Of a stretch of DNA of 64,000 nt, positions 25,926-34,643 are shown one piece after another. The DNA comes from Bradyrhizobium symbiodeficiens (lineage in GTDB: Bacteria; Pseudomonadota; Alphaproteobacteria; Rhizobiales; Xanthobacteraceae). Under the pieces are notes generated by a model that ran no database searches, had not been told where the DNA came from, and saw nothing but the letters and a program-made list of their open reading frames with translations. The stretch's first letter is position 1. The number at the start of each line of letters is the position of its first letter. The stretch covers positions 3,536,501 to 3,600,500 of the forward strand of contig NZ_CP029427.2 of the NCBI RefSeq assembly GCF_002266465.3, given 5' to 3'. Position numbers and translations under genes: made by a program.

Positions 25926-27440
25926 ATGACGCGTCGGCTTTTCGGAATTCTGGCGGCCCTTGGCCTGGCGGCGAGCCTGAGCGGCTTCGTCGCCCCCGCC
26001 CATGCCGAGAAGCGTGTCGCGCTCGTCGTCGGCAACAACGATTACAGGAATGTCCCGAAGCTGCTCAAGGCGGTCAACGACGCCCGCACCATGGGCGATA
26101 CGCTGAAGCAGCTCGGCTTCTCGGTGATGGTCGCCGAGAACCAGAGCCGGCAGCAATTCTCCGAGACCCTGCTCGCCTTCGACAAGGCGATCGAGCCCGG
26201 CGACACCGCGTTCTTCTTCTACGCCGGCCACGGCTTCGAGATCGCGGGCCAGAACTACCTGTTGCCGACCGACGTGCCGGCGGCGACCGAAGGGCAGGAA
26301 GAGCTGGTGCGCGACGCCTCGATCCTGGCCGACCGCATCGTCGAGCGCCTCCAGAACAAGAAGGCGCGGACGTCGATCCTGGTGTTCGACGCATGCCGCA
26401 ACAACCCGTTCGAACGCAAGGGCACGCGCGCAGTCGCCGGCGGCGGCGGGCTTGCTCCGATGGTGCAGCTGCCCGAAGGCGTGTTCTCGGTGTTTTCGGC
26501 CGGTCCCCGCCAAACCGCGCTCGATCGGCTCTCCCACGACGACGCCAATCCCAATTCGGTGTTCACACGTACTTTCGCCAAGGAGCTGCTGCAGCCCGGC
26601 GAAAATCTCGTACAGGTGGCGCAGCGCACCCGCCGTCTCGTCAGCGAGATAGCCGGCACCGTCAAGCACAGGCAGGTGCCGGTCTATTTCGACCAGATGG
26701 TCGACGACGTCTTCCTCAGCGGCATGGCGAAGGATGCCGTCGCGCGGCCGGCCGATCCGCCGCCGCAGAAGCTTGCGGCGCTGCCGCCGGTGTCGGTGCC
26801 GCAGATGCCAAAGGAAGAAACCACCAACGCGCCGATCGCGAGCTTTTCGCGGCACAATGGCGGCTGGAGCGTCGTGTTCTCCTTTGCCGACCCGACGCTT
26901 GGCATTTCCTGGCGCATGGCCGGCAAGGGCGATTTCCGCGAGACCGGCTTCATCGACACGCTCGATCCGCGCACGCGCAAGCGGATGCCGAACCCGTCGA
27001 TCGAATTGCCGCCGGACGCGGCGGCCGGCACCATCGAGGTCCGCTATGTCGATCAGTCCGGTGACATGCAGGGGCCGTTCCCGATCCGATTCGATCCCGA
27101 GGTCGCACTGATCCGCGACCAGCGCAAGATCCTCGACATGACGGCGACGAGCTGGCTGTCGTTCCGCGAGTTCAACGGGCTGTTGGTGTACTACACGCAT
27201 CTCGTGTCGTATCGCTGCGCCATCCGCGAAGTGCGCATCGGCATCGACAGCGCTGTGCCCAACCAGGTGCTGAAGATGCCCGCTTGCGACATGCGCGACC
27301 CCAGTGCGATCACCGCCGGCATGCCGCTCTACATGAAGCTTGCACCGAGCACGCAGTCCATCTCGGTGGAACTGACCTATCGCGACGGCAGCGTCTCGGA
27401 GATCAAGAGTTTTCGCAGCGGCAACCGCAGCAACAATTGA
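25926..27440 (+). CDS. Secreted caspase-like cysteine protease (peptidase C14 family)
   Basis: A protein of 504 residues with a signal peptide (residues 1-27, ending APAHA) and a caspase-like p20 domain (about 28-250). The catalytic dyad is visible: His102 in FFFYAGHGFEI and Cys157 in ILVFDACRNNPF. This places it with bacterial caspase homologues, most of which cleave after Arg or Lys (family knowledge). The C-terminal region (about 290-504) is beta-rich and unrecognised. Export means it acts in the periplasm or outside the cell. ATG at 25926 was chosen because it begins a clean signal peptide. An AraC-type regulator is divergently placed. Confidence 0.88.
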   Translation: MTRRLFGILAALGLAASLSGFVAPAHAEKRVALVVGNNDYRNVPKLLKAVNDARTMGDTLKQLGFSVMVAENQSRQQFSETLLAFDKAIEPGDTAFFFYAGHGFEIAGQNYLLPTDVPAATEGQEELVRDASILADRIVERLQNKKARTSILVFDACRNNPFERKGTRAVAGGGGLAPMVQLPEGVFSVFSAGPRQTALDRLSHDDANPNSVFTRTFAKELLQPGENLVQVAQRTRRLVSEIAGTVKHRQVPVYFDQMVDDVFLSGMAKDAVARPADPPPQKLAALPPVSVPQMPKEETTNAPIASFSRHNGGWSVVFSFADPTLGISWRMAGKGDFRETGFIDTLDPRTRKRMPNPSIELPPDAAAGTIEVRYVDQSGDMQGPFPIRFDPEVALIRDQRKILDMTATSWLSFREFNGLLVYYTHLVSYRCAIREVRIGIDSAVPNQVLKMPACDMRDPSAITAGMPLYMKLAPSTQSISVELTYRDGSVSEIKSFRSGNRSNN

Positions 27441-27470
27441 TGACGCGGGCGGAGGTGTCGCGCGCTTCCG

Positions 27471-27758
27471 CTACGCGCGGCGCTTCCTGATGAAGCGCTT
27501 GATGGACTCGACGGCTTCGATCAACGGCGGAGCCAGCGAAAAGAACGCGCCCATCGCGATCGAGATGACGACGTGGCGGAGCAGCAGCTTCTCATGCTCC
27601 TCCTCGAACGGATAGCCGTTCTGGTCGATCGGCACAGGCGCAAGCGCGCCGGTCTGCTGTGGATCCGACGTTCGCGGCCTGCGCGGCGGGATCATGATCA
27701 CGACGAAAAGCACGTTGATCAGGATCCACACCCCGAGCACTATAAGGATCGTCTGCAC
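27471..27758 (-). CDS. Small hypothetical two-helix membrane protein
   Basis: A 95-residue protein with an N-terminal helix (about 3-23, TILIVLGVWILINVLFVVIM), a proline and arginine-rich cytoplasmic loop (PPRRPRTSDPQQ) and a second helix (about 63-82), ending in the basic IKRFIRKRRA. No family is recognised. It lies convergent to the caspase-like gene, 30 bases away. Codon use fits its neighbours, which supports it being a real gene. Confidence 0.65.
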   Translation of the reverse strand: MQTILIVLGVWILINVLFVVIMIPPRRPRTSDPQQTGALAPVPIDQNGYPFEEEHEKLLLRHVVISIAMGAFFSLAPPLIEAVESIKRFIRKRRA

Positions 27759-27868
27759 CGCATGTCCTGAACTCAGTCGATTTCCCTGTTTGCAACGCTA
27801 GTGGCCATTCACCATTGCGGCAAATCAATTCACGATTGCTGCGCTGCAAAGAGAACCGAAAGTCGTAA

Positions 27869-28798
27869 ATGAGGGGGCTAATTGTGGAACCAGGTATCTT
27901 AAAGTCGACCCAAGCTCGCTCCGTGAAGGTCCGATGTTCCATCGTCGGCGGCGGACTGGGCGGCATGATGCTCGGCTATCTCCTGGGACGCGCCGGCATC
28001 ATGTCGTGGTGCTGGAGAAGCACGCGGATCTTTTTCCGCGACTTTCGCGGTGATACCGTGCATCCTTGGACGCTTCAGGTGATGGACGAGCTTGGCCTGA
28101 TCGACGGCTTCCTGAAGCGCGCCGATGGACGTGCTGTGGTCCCGCGTCGGTCGCAAACCCGACGAAACGGAAAACGAGTTTGCGCGCGTCGAGCCCGGCA
28201 AGATGATGATCACGTTCGATCGCGGCGACTATTGGCAATGCGCCTATGTCATCGCCAAGGGACAGTATGACGCCGTGAAGGCGAGGGGACTGCAGGCGCT
28301 GCTCGACGACGTCGTACGCATGGCGCCGACCCTGAAGGGCGGCATCGCCACGTGAAGAGCTTCGACGACGTCAAGCTGCTGACCGTCGCGATCAACCGCA
28401 TGGCGCGCTGGACGCGGCCGGGCCTGCTCTGCATCGGCGATGCCGCGCATGCGATGTCGCCGGTCGGCGGCGTCGGCGTCAATCTCGCCGTGCAGGCCGC
28501 GGTCGCGACCGCCAATCTCTTGGCGGACAAGCTACAGCACGGCTGCCCGTCCGAGAACGATCTCGACGCCGTACGCCGTCGCCGCGAGTTCCCGGCGAGG
28601 ATGACGCAGCGGATGCAGGTGATCGTGCAGAACAAGATCATCAGCGGCGCCCTGCAGGGGAACGATCGGCCGCTCCGAGTGCCGCTGATCGTGCGCCTGA
28701 TCACCGCGCTGCCGTGGTTGCAGGGCATTCCGGCGCGCCTGCTTGCGCTCGGCGTGCGACCCGAGCATGTGCATTCGAAGGCTGCGCCGTCATCGTAG
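27869..28798 (+). pseudogene. Broken FAD-dependent monooxygenase
   Basis: The remains of a PheA/TfdB-type FAD monooxygenase spread over three frames. It starts with the FAD-binding motif SIVGGGLGGMMLGYLLGRAG, shifts frame near 28000 into a stretch reading HVVVLEKHADLF, then returns to read RDFRGDTVHP. After FLKR, about 120 residues expected for the family are missing. Coding resumes in another frame at about 28125 (MDVLWSRVGRKPDE; RGDYWQCAYVIAKG), meets a stop at 28355, then continues in a third frame with the second FAD motif LLCIGDAAHAMSPVGGVGVN and a normal C-terminus. With several frameshifts and a large deletion, it cannot encode a working enzyme. Confidence 0.88.
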
Positions 28799-28977
28799 CG
28801 CAGCAATTCGGTAGGGATAATGTCGCGTTAAATCGCGCCTGCGGCGTTGCGTGCGTGCAACAGCGCCGACGGATTCGCGGACCAGCGCGTGCCCATGCGC
28901 CGCGTTAACTCTGTTGATTCGAATTTTAGTAACACCCGTCTGTGACCGTGCGTGCATCAAAGGACACGGGGTGTACC
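28799..28977. other. Upstream region of outer-membrane protein gene
   Basis: Nothing coding was seen. The last 60 bases before the ATG at 28978 are AT-richer (TTGATTCGAATTTTAGTAAC) and likely hold the promoter, but a confident -35/-10 pair was not identified. Confidence 0.35.
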
Positions 28978-29742
28978 ATGCGTAACAAATTGATTGCCGC
29001 CTTCGCCTGCACGACCGCTCTGGTTTCGACCGGCGCGGCCTCCGCCGCCGATCTCGGCGCGCGCTACACGAAGGCGCCCGCCTATGTGGAGCCGCTGTTC
29101 AACTGGACCGGCTTCTATGTCGGCGGCCATATCGGTGGCGCGTGGACCAATGAGCAGTTCATCAACAACGGGATCGGTGCGCCGTTCGGCGATCTCGTCC
29201 CGGGCGAGGGCTATCGTCAGCGCGGATCCGGCATCATGGGCGGTGCCCAGATCGGCTACAACTGGCAGGCCAACAACTACGTGTTCGGCATGGAAGGCAC
29301 GATCTCCGGCCTCGACAACAAGGGCTCTTTCACGAACACCGCGTTTGGTGCCGGTGACGACGTGTTCTCCTGGCGCGCCAACGTGCTCGCGACCGTGGTC
29401 GGCCGCGCCGGCTTCGCCGTGCAGAACAACCTCTTCTACATCAAGGGCGGCTATGCCGGCGTGAACAACCGTCTCTCCGTCAGCGACACCGTCGGTGTGT
29501 CGGGCTCCGGCGGACAGACCCACTGGGCCAACGGCTGGACCGTCGGCGCCGGCTGGGAATACGGCGTCACCCGCAACTGGATCGTCGGCCTCGAATACAA
29601 CTACGCGGCCTTCGGCAGCCAGACCTATCAGCTCGGCGGCACCTCGGGGAACTACACCTTCGATGCCAAGCCGCGCGACATTCAATGGGCCGTCGTGCGC
29701 GCGAGCTACAAGTTCGACGCCCCGACCATCGCCCGTTACTGA
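28978..29742 (+). CDS. Outer-membrane beta-barrel protein (Omp31/RopB-like)
   Basis: A 254-residue protein with a signal peptide of 23 residues cleaved before AADLGARY, followed by WTGFYVGGHIGGAW, the usual first strand of small Rhizobiales outer-membrane barrels. Strand-like alternation continues to a C-terminal tyrosine (TIARY), as expected for barrel insertion. These proteins are abundant, stabilise the outer membrane and are often envelope-stress regulated (family knowledge). The ATG at 28978 is preceded by AAAGGA. A strong terminator follows at 29796-29827. A second barrel gene with a matching terminator stem lies about 1.4 kb away on the other strand. Confidence 0.92.
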   Translation: MRNKLIAAFACTTALVSTGAASAADLGARYTKAPAYVEPLFNWTGFYVGGHIGGAWTNEQFINNGIGAPFGDLVPGEGYRQRGSGIMGGAQIGYNWQANNYVFGMEGTISGLDNKGSFTNTAFGAGDDVFSWRANVLATVVGRAGFAVQNNLFYIKGGYAGVNNRLSVSDTVGVSGSGGQTHWANGWTVGAGWEYGVTRNWIVGLEYNYAAFGSQTYQLGGTSGNYTFDAKPRDIQWAVVRASYKFDAPTIARY

Positions 29743-29795
29743 GCAAGTCGACCGCAACGCGACCAACGATCAAAAAAAGCACTGCCAAAATTCAA

Positions 29796-29827
29796 AAGCC
29801 CCGGACTTGTCCGGGGCTTCTTTTTTG
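29796..29827 (+). terminator. Rho-independent terminator of the first barrel gene
   Basis: AAGCCCCGG (29796-29804) pairs with CCGGGGCTT (29811-29819), followed by CTTTTTTG. It lies about 55 bases after the stop codon. Confidence 0.9.
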
Positions 29828-29854
29828 CGTCGTCGGATTGCGTGCGGCCCGGCC

Positions 29855-30625
29855 TCAGGCCATCACCGAGAAGCCGCCATCGACGGGGATTGCGGTGCCC
29901 GTGACGAAGTTCGATGCAGGCGATGCCAGGAACACGGCGATGCCGGCGAAATCGTCGATGTCGCCCCAGCGCCCCGCAGGCGTGCGCGCCAGCACCCGCT
30001 CGTGCAATCCCGACACCTGCTGCCGCGCACCGCGGGTGAGGTCGGTGTCGATCCAGCCCGGCAGGATCGCATTGACCTGGATGTTGTCGGGCGCCCAGGC
30101 ATTGGCGCAGGCCCGCGTGTACTGCACGATGCCGCCCTTGCTCGCAGCATAGGCGGTGGCGAAGCTCGCACCGAAGATCGACATCATCGAGCCGATGTTG
30201 ATCACCTTGCCGTTGCCTGAGGCCTTCAAGGCCGGATAGGCGAGCTTGGAGCACAGGAAGGCGCTGGTGAGGTTGGTTTCGATCACCTTGTTCCACTCGT
30301 CGAGCTCGAGCTCGTGCGGCGGCTTGCGGATGCTCATGCCGGCGTTGTTGACGAGGATGTCGATGCGGCCGAGATCCTTCAACACGCCCGCGATCATGGC
30401 CTCGATCGCCGCCTTGTCGGTGACGTCGGTCGCAACCGCGATCGCCTTGACGCCGCGCTGCCTGAGATCTTCGACTGCTGCCTTGGACTTGGCTTCGTTG
30501 CGTCCGACCACGGCGATGTCGGCGCCGGCATCGGCAAGGCCGCGCGCCATGCCAAGCCCGATGCCGCCATTACCTCCTGTGACGATCGCGACCTTGCCGC
30601 GGAGATCGAACCGGCTGGATGTCAT
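29855..30625 (-). CDS. SDR family oxidoreductase
   Basis: A 256-residue classical short-chain dehydrogenase/reductase. The nucleotide-binding motif TGGNGGIG is near residue 16, NNAG is in ILVNNAGMS, the catalytic Tyr and Lys are in YAASKGG, and the active-site Ser is in INIGSMMS. The C-terminus VTGTAIPVDGGFSVMA is standard. The sequence is close to gluconate or 2-deoxygluconate 3-dehydrogenase-like members, but the substrate cannot be fixed. It lies downstream of a 61-residue membrane protein with 21 bases between them, so the two are probably co-transcribed. Confidence 0.9.
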   Translation of the reverse strand: MTSSRFDLRGKVAIVTGGNGGIGLGMARGLADAGADIAVVGRNEAKSKAAVEDLRQRGVKAIAVATDVTDKAAIEAMIAGVLKDLGRIDILVNNAGMSIRKPPHELELDEWNKVIETNLTSAFLCSKLAYPALKASGNGKVINIGSMMSIFGASFATAYAASKGGIVQYTRACANAWAPDNIQVNAILPGWIDTDLTRGARQQVSGLHERVLARTPAGRWGDIDDFAGIAVFLASPASNFVTGTAIPVDGGFSVMA

Positions 30626-30646
30626 GCTTGTATTCCCTGGTTTCTT

Positions 30647-30832
30647 TTATTGGTTGCTCTGCCAGATCAGCACCAGCCCAAAGCCGGCCATGGCGGCGCC
30701 ATAGCCAGCCCAATGCAGCTGGTTGACCATGAAGCTCGATCGCGGCCAGGGAACCGTACCCGTGCCCTGTCCGATCCAGAGCAGCCCGATGGCGAGGGCA
30801 AACAGGCCTGCTACAAGCAGAAATCTGCGCAT
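30647..30832 (-). CDS. Small two-helix membrane protein (61 residues)
   Basis: A 61-residue protein starting MRRFLLVAGLFALAIGLLWI, with a short loop (GQGTGTVPWPRSSFMVNQ) and a second hydrophobic segment AAMAGFGLVLIW. The start at 30832 has a strong GGGGAGGAA ribosome binding site; a much longer open frame upstream is without support. It precedes the SDR gene by 21 bases. Small proteins of this plan are common in Bradyrhizobium (from memory). Function unknown. Confidence 0.75.
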   Translation of the reverse strand: MRRFLLVAGLFALAIGLLWIGQGTGTVPWPRSSFMVNQLHWAGYGAAMAGFGLVLIWQSNQ

Positions 30833-31061
30833 GCATTCCTCCCCGTCGATCCGCTTCCCTCGCGACTCGCGGCATGAACGATTGCCGCGGTCCCGAAAGC
30901 TTGGGCACACAGTAACCGTAGCTTTGGTTCGGATACAATGGCGCCGGCAGAACCGGTGCGATGCGTGGGCAGGGCAATCAGCAATGTTGTGCTGGGTCGA
31001 AGCCCAGCTCAGCGCTGCGCACCGTTGCTGAAGACGGGCATTGGCTGCCGACAAGCCCACA

Positions 31062-31092
31062 ACGAAAAAGCCCCGGGCGATGCCGGGGCTTT
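31062..31092 (-). terminator. Rho-independent terminator of the second barrel gene
   Basis: AAAGCCCCGG (31067-31076) pairs with CCGGGGCTTT (31083-31092), and on the minus strand the stem is followed by TTTTTCG. The stem core is the same as in the terminator of the first barrel gene. Confidence 0.88.
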
Positions 31093-31114
31093 GACGTTTG
31101 ATCGTGAGATCAGA

Positions 31115-31897
31115 TCAGTACTTCGCGACGACCGGACCGGTCCAGTTGAAGCGGTAAACCAGCGAGGTCGAGATCGTCTGGTTCCAGCTGTTGGCGCGGA
31201 CGCTGTTGATGAGCGGCGCGTTGGTGCCATCCAACAGCTCGGTTTGGGTCTTGGCGTTGTAGAAGGCCGAACGATACTCGGTCTTCATGAACCAGCCGGG
31301 CGAAGAGACACCGAAGATGTTCAGGCTGTTCTCGACACCGCCGCCGATGAACCAGCCGTGACGGTCGTAGCTGGCGAGATGAACGCCCACGGGAGTGCCA
31401 CCCAGCGTCGTAAAGTTGGTCTGACCGAAGTGAGCGCCGGAGTAACCGCCGTTGACGTAGGAGAGAACGTTCGGGGCGACCAGCCAGCCGAGGCGCACAC
31501 CCGCGGCCCAAGAGGTTTCCAGCTTCTGGCTGCCCGTGAGGCTGAAAATGGGATCTTGGATGGTGGAACGGATGCTGCCGAACTGGGCGTCGCCAAAGAT
31601 ACCGGCGACCCAAGTGCCGCTGAACTGCCAGTCGTAACCAGCGCCTACGGTGCCAAACCAGCCGGAGCCGCCCTGGCGCTGCGTGATCGTCAAAGGCGTG
31701 CCGGTGGCCGTATCCACAATGCTCTGGTCGGCATTCGAGAGGCCGCCGCCGCCACCGCCGAAGGCGTAGAAGCCGGTCCAGTTGGCGACGGGCGCCGGCA
31801 TGGGGGCCTTCACGTAGGGACGGGCACCGAGATCGGCTGCAGAGGCCGAACCGGTCATCGCGGCAACCGCGGTCAGAGCGAGCAAAATCTTCTTCAT
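31115..31897 (-). CDS. Outer-membrane beta-barrel protein
   Basis: A 260-residue protein with a signal peptide (MKKILLALTAVAAMTGSASA) cleaved before ADLGARP, then VANWTGFYAFGGGGGG, matching the start of the barrel at 28978-29742. It ends in a C-terminal tyrosine (GPVVAKY). The middle differs strongly from the first barrel, so they are distant paralogues. The start at 31897 is set by the signal peptide; an upstream start at 31954 adds non-signal sequence. The role is likely structural or porin-like. Confidence 0.88.
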   Translation of the reverse strand: MKKILLALTAVAAMTGSASAADLGARPYVKAPMPAPVANWTGFYAFGGGGGGLSNADQSIVDTATGTPLTITQRQGGSGWFGTVGAGYDWQFSGTWVAGIFGDAQFGSIRSTIQDPIFSLTGSQKLETSWAAGVRLGWLVAPNVLSYVNGGYSGAHFGQTNFTTLGGTPVGVHLASYDRHGWFIGGGVENSLNIFGVSSPGWFMKTEYRSAFYNAKTQTELLDGTNAPLINSVRANSWNQTISTSLVYRFNWTGPVVAKY

Positions 31898-32322
31898 GTC
31901 AAATCCCCAACTTGGTCTGTGTAGCAGGCGCGAGCGCACTGGAGTTCTTGTCAACTGATGCCCGGACTATAGACGTTTCCTGCCGGAATGCTGTTGCCGG
32001 GCAAGCACAGTCGCCGGAAAACGCCGGTGCGCGGGTATTTCGGTCGCAATTGTCGAAATCTGAAATAGCTTCATAAATTCAATGGTTTAAGCGTGTTTTA
32101 GGAACTCAATTTCAGGTAGGGTTTCGTTAGGAAATTCGACCTTGTCCGAAATGGAGGCAGCTGCGCCTCGGCTTGAGCGCCGTGAGTCGTTGGCCGAGTC
32201 GCAGCGCCGGCGCCGCGAATCGTTCAAAGCTATGCGGCGCGGCGACGTTGTCGCGCCACGAAACGCAAAAGAGCCACGGCTCTTCGCCGGGGCTCTCGAC
32301 GGAGTGCTATTGCGCCGCGGAC
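31898..32322. other. Intergenic region with a ParE-tail-like fragment
   Basis: No gene was found. Read on the minus strand, about 32115-32190 encodes AAASISDKVEFPNETLPE, similar to the ParE C-terminus (FAFITDKAEFASDELLDV). Similarity continues at DNA level around CTTGTCC and GCGCCTCGGC. It looks like an old partial duplication of the parE 3' end. The parE terminator (32262-32284) is also here. Confidence 0.5.
32262..32284 (-). terminator. Terminator of parE
   Basis: AAGAGC (32269-32274) pairs with GCTCTT (32279-32284) with a 4-base loop, followed on the minus strand by TTGCGTTT. It is about 40 bases after the parE stop. Confidence 0.6.
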
Positions 32323-34368
32323 TCAAACGTCCAGCAGCTCGTCGCTGGCGAATTCGGCCTTGTCCGTGATGAAGGCGAATCGCGCCTCGGCCTTGGTGCC
32401 CATCAGGCGCTCCACCGAATCCGCGGTGGTATCGCGGTCGTCGGCGAGCAGCACCACCTTGAGCAGCGTGCGCTTGGCTGGATCCATGGTGGTCTCCTTG
32501 AGCTGCGCCGGCATCATCTCGCCGAGGCCTTTGAAGCGGTTCACCTCGACCTTGGCGTTGGCGTTGAACACGCTCTTGATCAGCTCTTCCTTGTGCTTGT
32601 CGTCGCGCGCGTAGACAGACTTGGTGCCGACGGTCAGCTTGTAGAGCGGCGGCACCGCGAGGAAGAGGTGCCCTTCGTCGATCAGCCGCGGCATCTGCCG
32701 GTAGAAGAAGGTGATCAGCAGCGACGCGATGTGGGCGCCGTCGACGTCGGCGTCGGTCATGATGATGATGCGCTGATAGCGCAGATCCTCTTCGCGGTAT
32801 TGCAGGAGCTGGCCGCAGCCGATCGCCTGCACGAGGTCGGAGAGCTGTGCATTCGCCGTCAGCTTGTCCTTGCCGGCGGAGGCGACGTTGAGGATTTTTC
32901 CGCGCAATGGCAGCACCGCTTGCGTCTTGCGATCACGCGCCTGCTTGGCGCTGCCGCCGGCCGAGTCGCCTTCGACGATGAAGAGTTCGGAGCCGTCGGT
33001 GCCGGCATCGGTGCAATCGGCGAGCTTGCCGGGCAGGCGCAGCTTCTTGCCGGCGGTTTTCCGCGCGGTCTCTTTCTCCTGCCGCCGCCGCAGCCGTTCC
33101 TCGGCGCGGTCGATCACGAAGTCGAGCAGCCGGTTGGCCATGTTCGGATTGCCCGACAGCCAATGATCGAACGGATCCTTCATCGCCTGCTCGACGATGC
33201 GCTGCGCTTCGGCCGTTGCGAGGCGATCCTTGGTCTGGCCCTGGAATTCAGGTTCGCGCACGAACACCGAGAGCATCACGGCGGCACCGACCATCACGTC
33301 TTCCGACGTAATGGACGAGGCGCGCTTGCCCTGGCCGACGCGCTCGGCGTGATCCTTCAGGCCGCGCAGCAGTGCGCTGCGCAAGCCGGATTCGTGCGTG
33401 CCGCCATCTGGCGTCGGGACGGTGTTGGTGTAGGAGGACAGGAAGCCATCGGCATCCGCGGTCCAGGCCACCGCCCATTCGCAGGCGCCATGCGCGCCGT
33501 TGCGGCCCGACTTGCCGGAGAAGATATCCGGGTGCACCAGCGTGTCGGCGTGGATTGCAGCCGCAAGATAGTCCTTGAGGCCGCCGGGGAAGTGGAAGGT
33601 GGCTTCGGCCGGGACGTCCTCGATGCCCTTGAGCAGTTCGGGCGCGCAATTCCAGCGGATCTCGACGCCGCCGAACAGGTACGCCTTCGAGCGCGTCATC
33701 TTGAACAGGCGCTGCGGCTTGAACGCAGCCTTGGCGCCGAAGATGTCGGTATCGGGCTTGAAGCGGACGCGCGTGCCGCGCCGGTTGTTGATCTTGCCGA
33801 GGTCCTCGAGCTTGCCCTTGGGATGGCCGCGCTCGAACGTCATGCGGTAGAGCTTCTGGCTGCGCGCGACCTCCACCTCGAGCAGCGAGGAGAGGGCGTT
33901 GACCACGGAGATGCCGACGCCGTGCAGGCCGCCCGAGGTCTCGTAGACCTTGCTGTCGAACTTGCCGCCCGAATGCAGCGTGCACATGATGACTTCCAGC
34001 GCCGACTTCTTCGGGAACTTCGGATGCGGATCGATCGGGATGCCGCGGCCGTTGTCGGTGACGGTGAGGAAACCATCCGCGGAAAGTTCGACGCCGATGA
34101 AGGTCGCGTGTCCGGCCAGCGCCTCGTCCATCGAGTTGTCGATGACTTCGGCGAACAGATGATGCAGCGCCTTCTCGTCGGTGCCGCCGATATACATGCC
34201 GGGCCGCCGCCGCACCGGTTCCAGGCCTTCGAGCACCTCGATGTCGGCCGCGGTGTAGTCGGCTTCGCCGCCGCTTCCGCGCGGCGCCGCCTTGGGCGCG
34301 CTGCGGGGCTTCGGCTCATCGCCGCCGAAAAAATCGTCTTTTGCTTTGGGTTTCAACTGTTTGGACAT
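32323..34368 (-). CDS. parE: DNA topoisomerase IV subunit B
   Basis: The ATPase subunit of topoisomerase IV, which separates replicated chromosomes together with ParC. It has 681 residues, the usual size. The GHKL ATP-binding motifs are EVIDNSMDEAL, DNGRGIPID and GGLHGVGISVVNAL. The TOPRIM domain carries ELFIVEGDSAGGSAKQARD and the metal-binding DADVDGAHI. The early segment (QLKPKAKDDFFGGDEPKPRS) is a short charged extension typical of alphaproteobacterial ParE. ATG at 34368 was chosen; an upstream frame of 70 codons has low-complexity composition. A fragment like its own C-terminus lies downstream. Confidence 0.96.
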   Translation of the reverse strand: MSKQLKPKAKDDFFGGDEPKPRSAPKAAPRGSGGEADYTAADIEVLEGLEPVRRRPGMYIGGTDEKALHHLFAEVIDNSMDEALAGHATFIGVELSADGFLTVTDNGRGIPIDPHPKFPKKSALEVIMCTLHSGGKFDSKVYETSGGLHGVGISVVNALSSLLEVEVARSQKLYRMTFERGHPKGKLEDLGKINNRRGTRVRFKPDTDIFGAKAAFKPQRLFKMTRSKAYLFGGVEIRWNCAPELLKGIEDVPAEATFHFPGGLKDYLAAAIHADTLVHPDIFSGKSGRNGAHGACEWAVAWTADADGFLSSYTNTVPTPDGGTHESGLRSALLRGLKDHAERVGQGKRASSITSEDVMVGAAVMLSVFVREPEFQGQTKDRLATAEAQRIVEQAMKDPFDHWLSGNPNMANRLLDFVIDRAEERLRRRQEKETARKTAGKKLRLPGKLADCTDAGTDGSELFIVEGDSAGGSAKQARDRKTQAVLPLRGKILNVASAGKDKLTANAQLSDLVQAIGCGQLLQYREEDLRYQRIIIMTDADVDGAHIASLLITFFYRQMPRLIDEGHLFLAVPPLYKLTVGTKSVYARDDKHKEELIKSVFNANAKVEVNRFKGLGEMMPAQLKETTMDPAKRTLLKVVLLADDRDTTADSVERLMGTKAEARFAFITDKAEFASDELLDV

Positions 34369-34643
34369 ATATCTTGATACGCTTTGAGGGGCCGCATCAG
34401 CGGCGAATCGGTTGGGGCGACTATGCCACTTCTGACTTGGAAAGGTTACCGCGGGGCAGGCCGGGCGGTGTGGTTGGGAGCCAATCCCGGCGATTTTACG
34501 CCGCAGGCCCCTGCAATTGCCGGCAATTTGACCGGCTGGTAGGGGCTGAGCCGAGCTTTGTGACTTGATGTCACACAAGCCCTTGGCTTACCAGTCCTTT
34601 TCATCGAGCAGCACCTTGAGATGGGGCGGGAAGGCTTTTTTAG

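Noticed and set aside
32173..34377. A 734-residue open frame on the plus strand
   Set aside because: It is the antisense of parE, which has all ATPase and TOPRIM motifs. The opposite frame has none.
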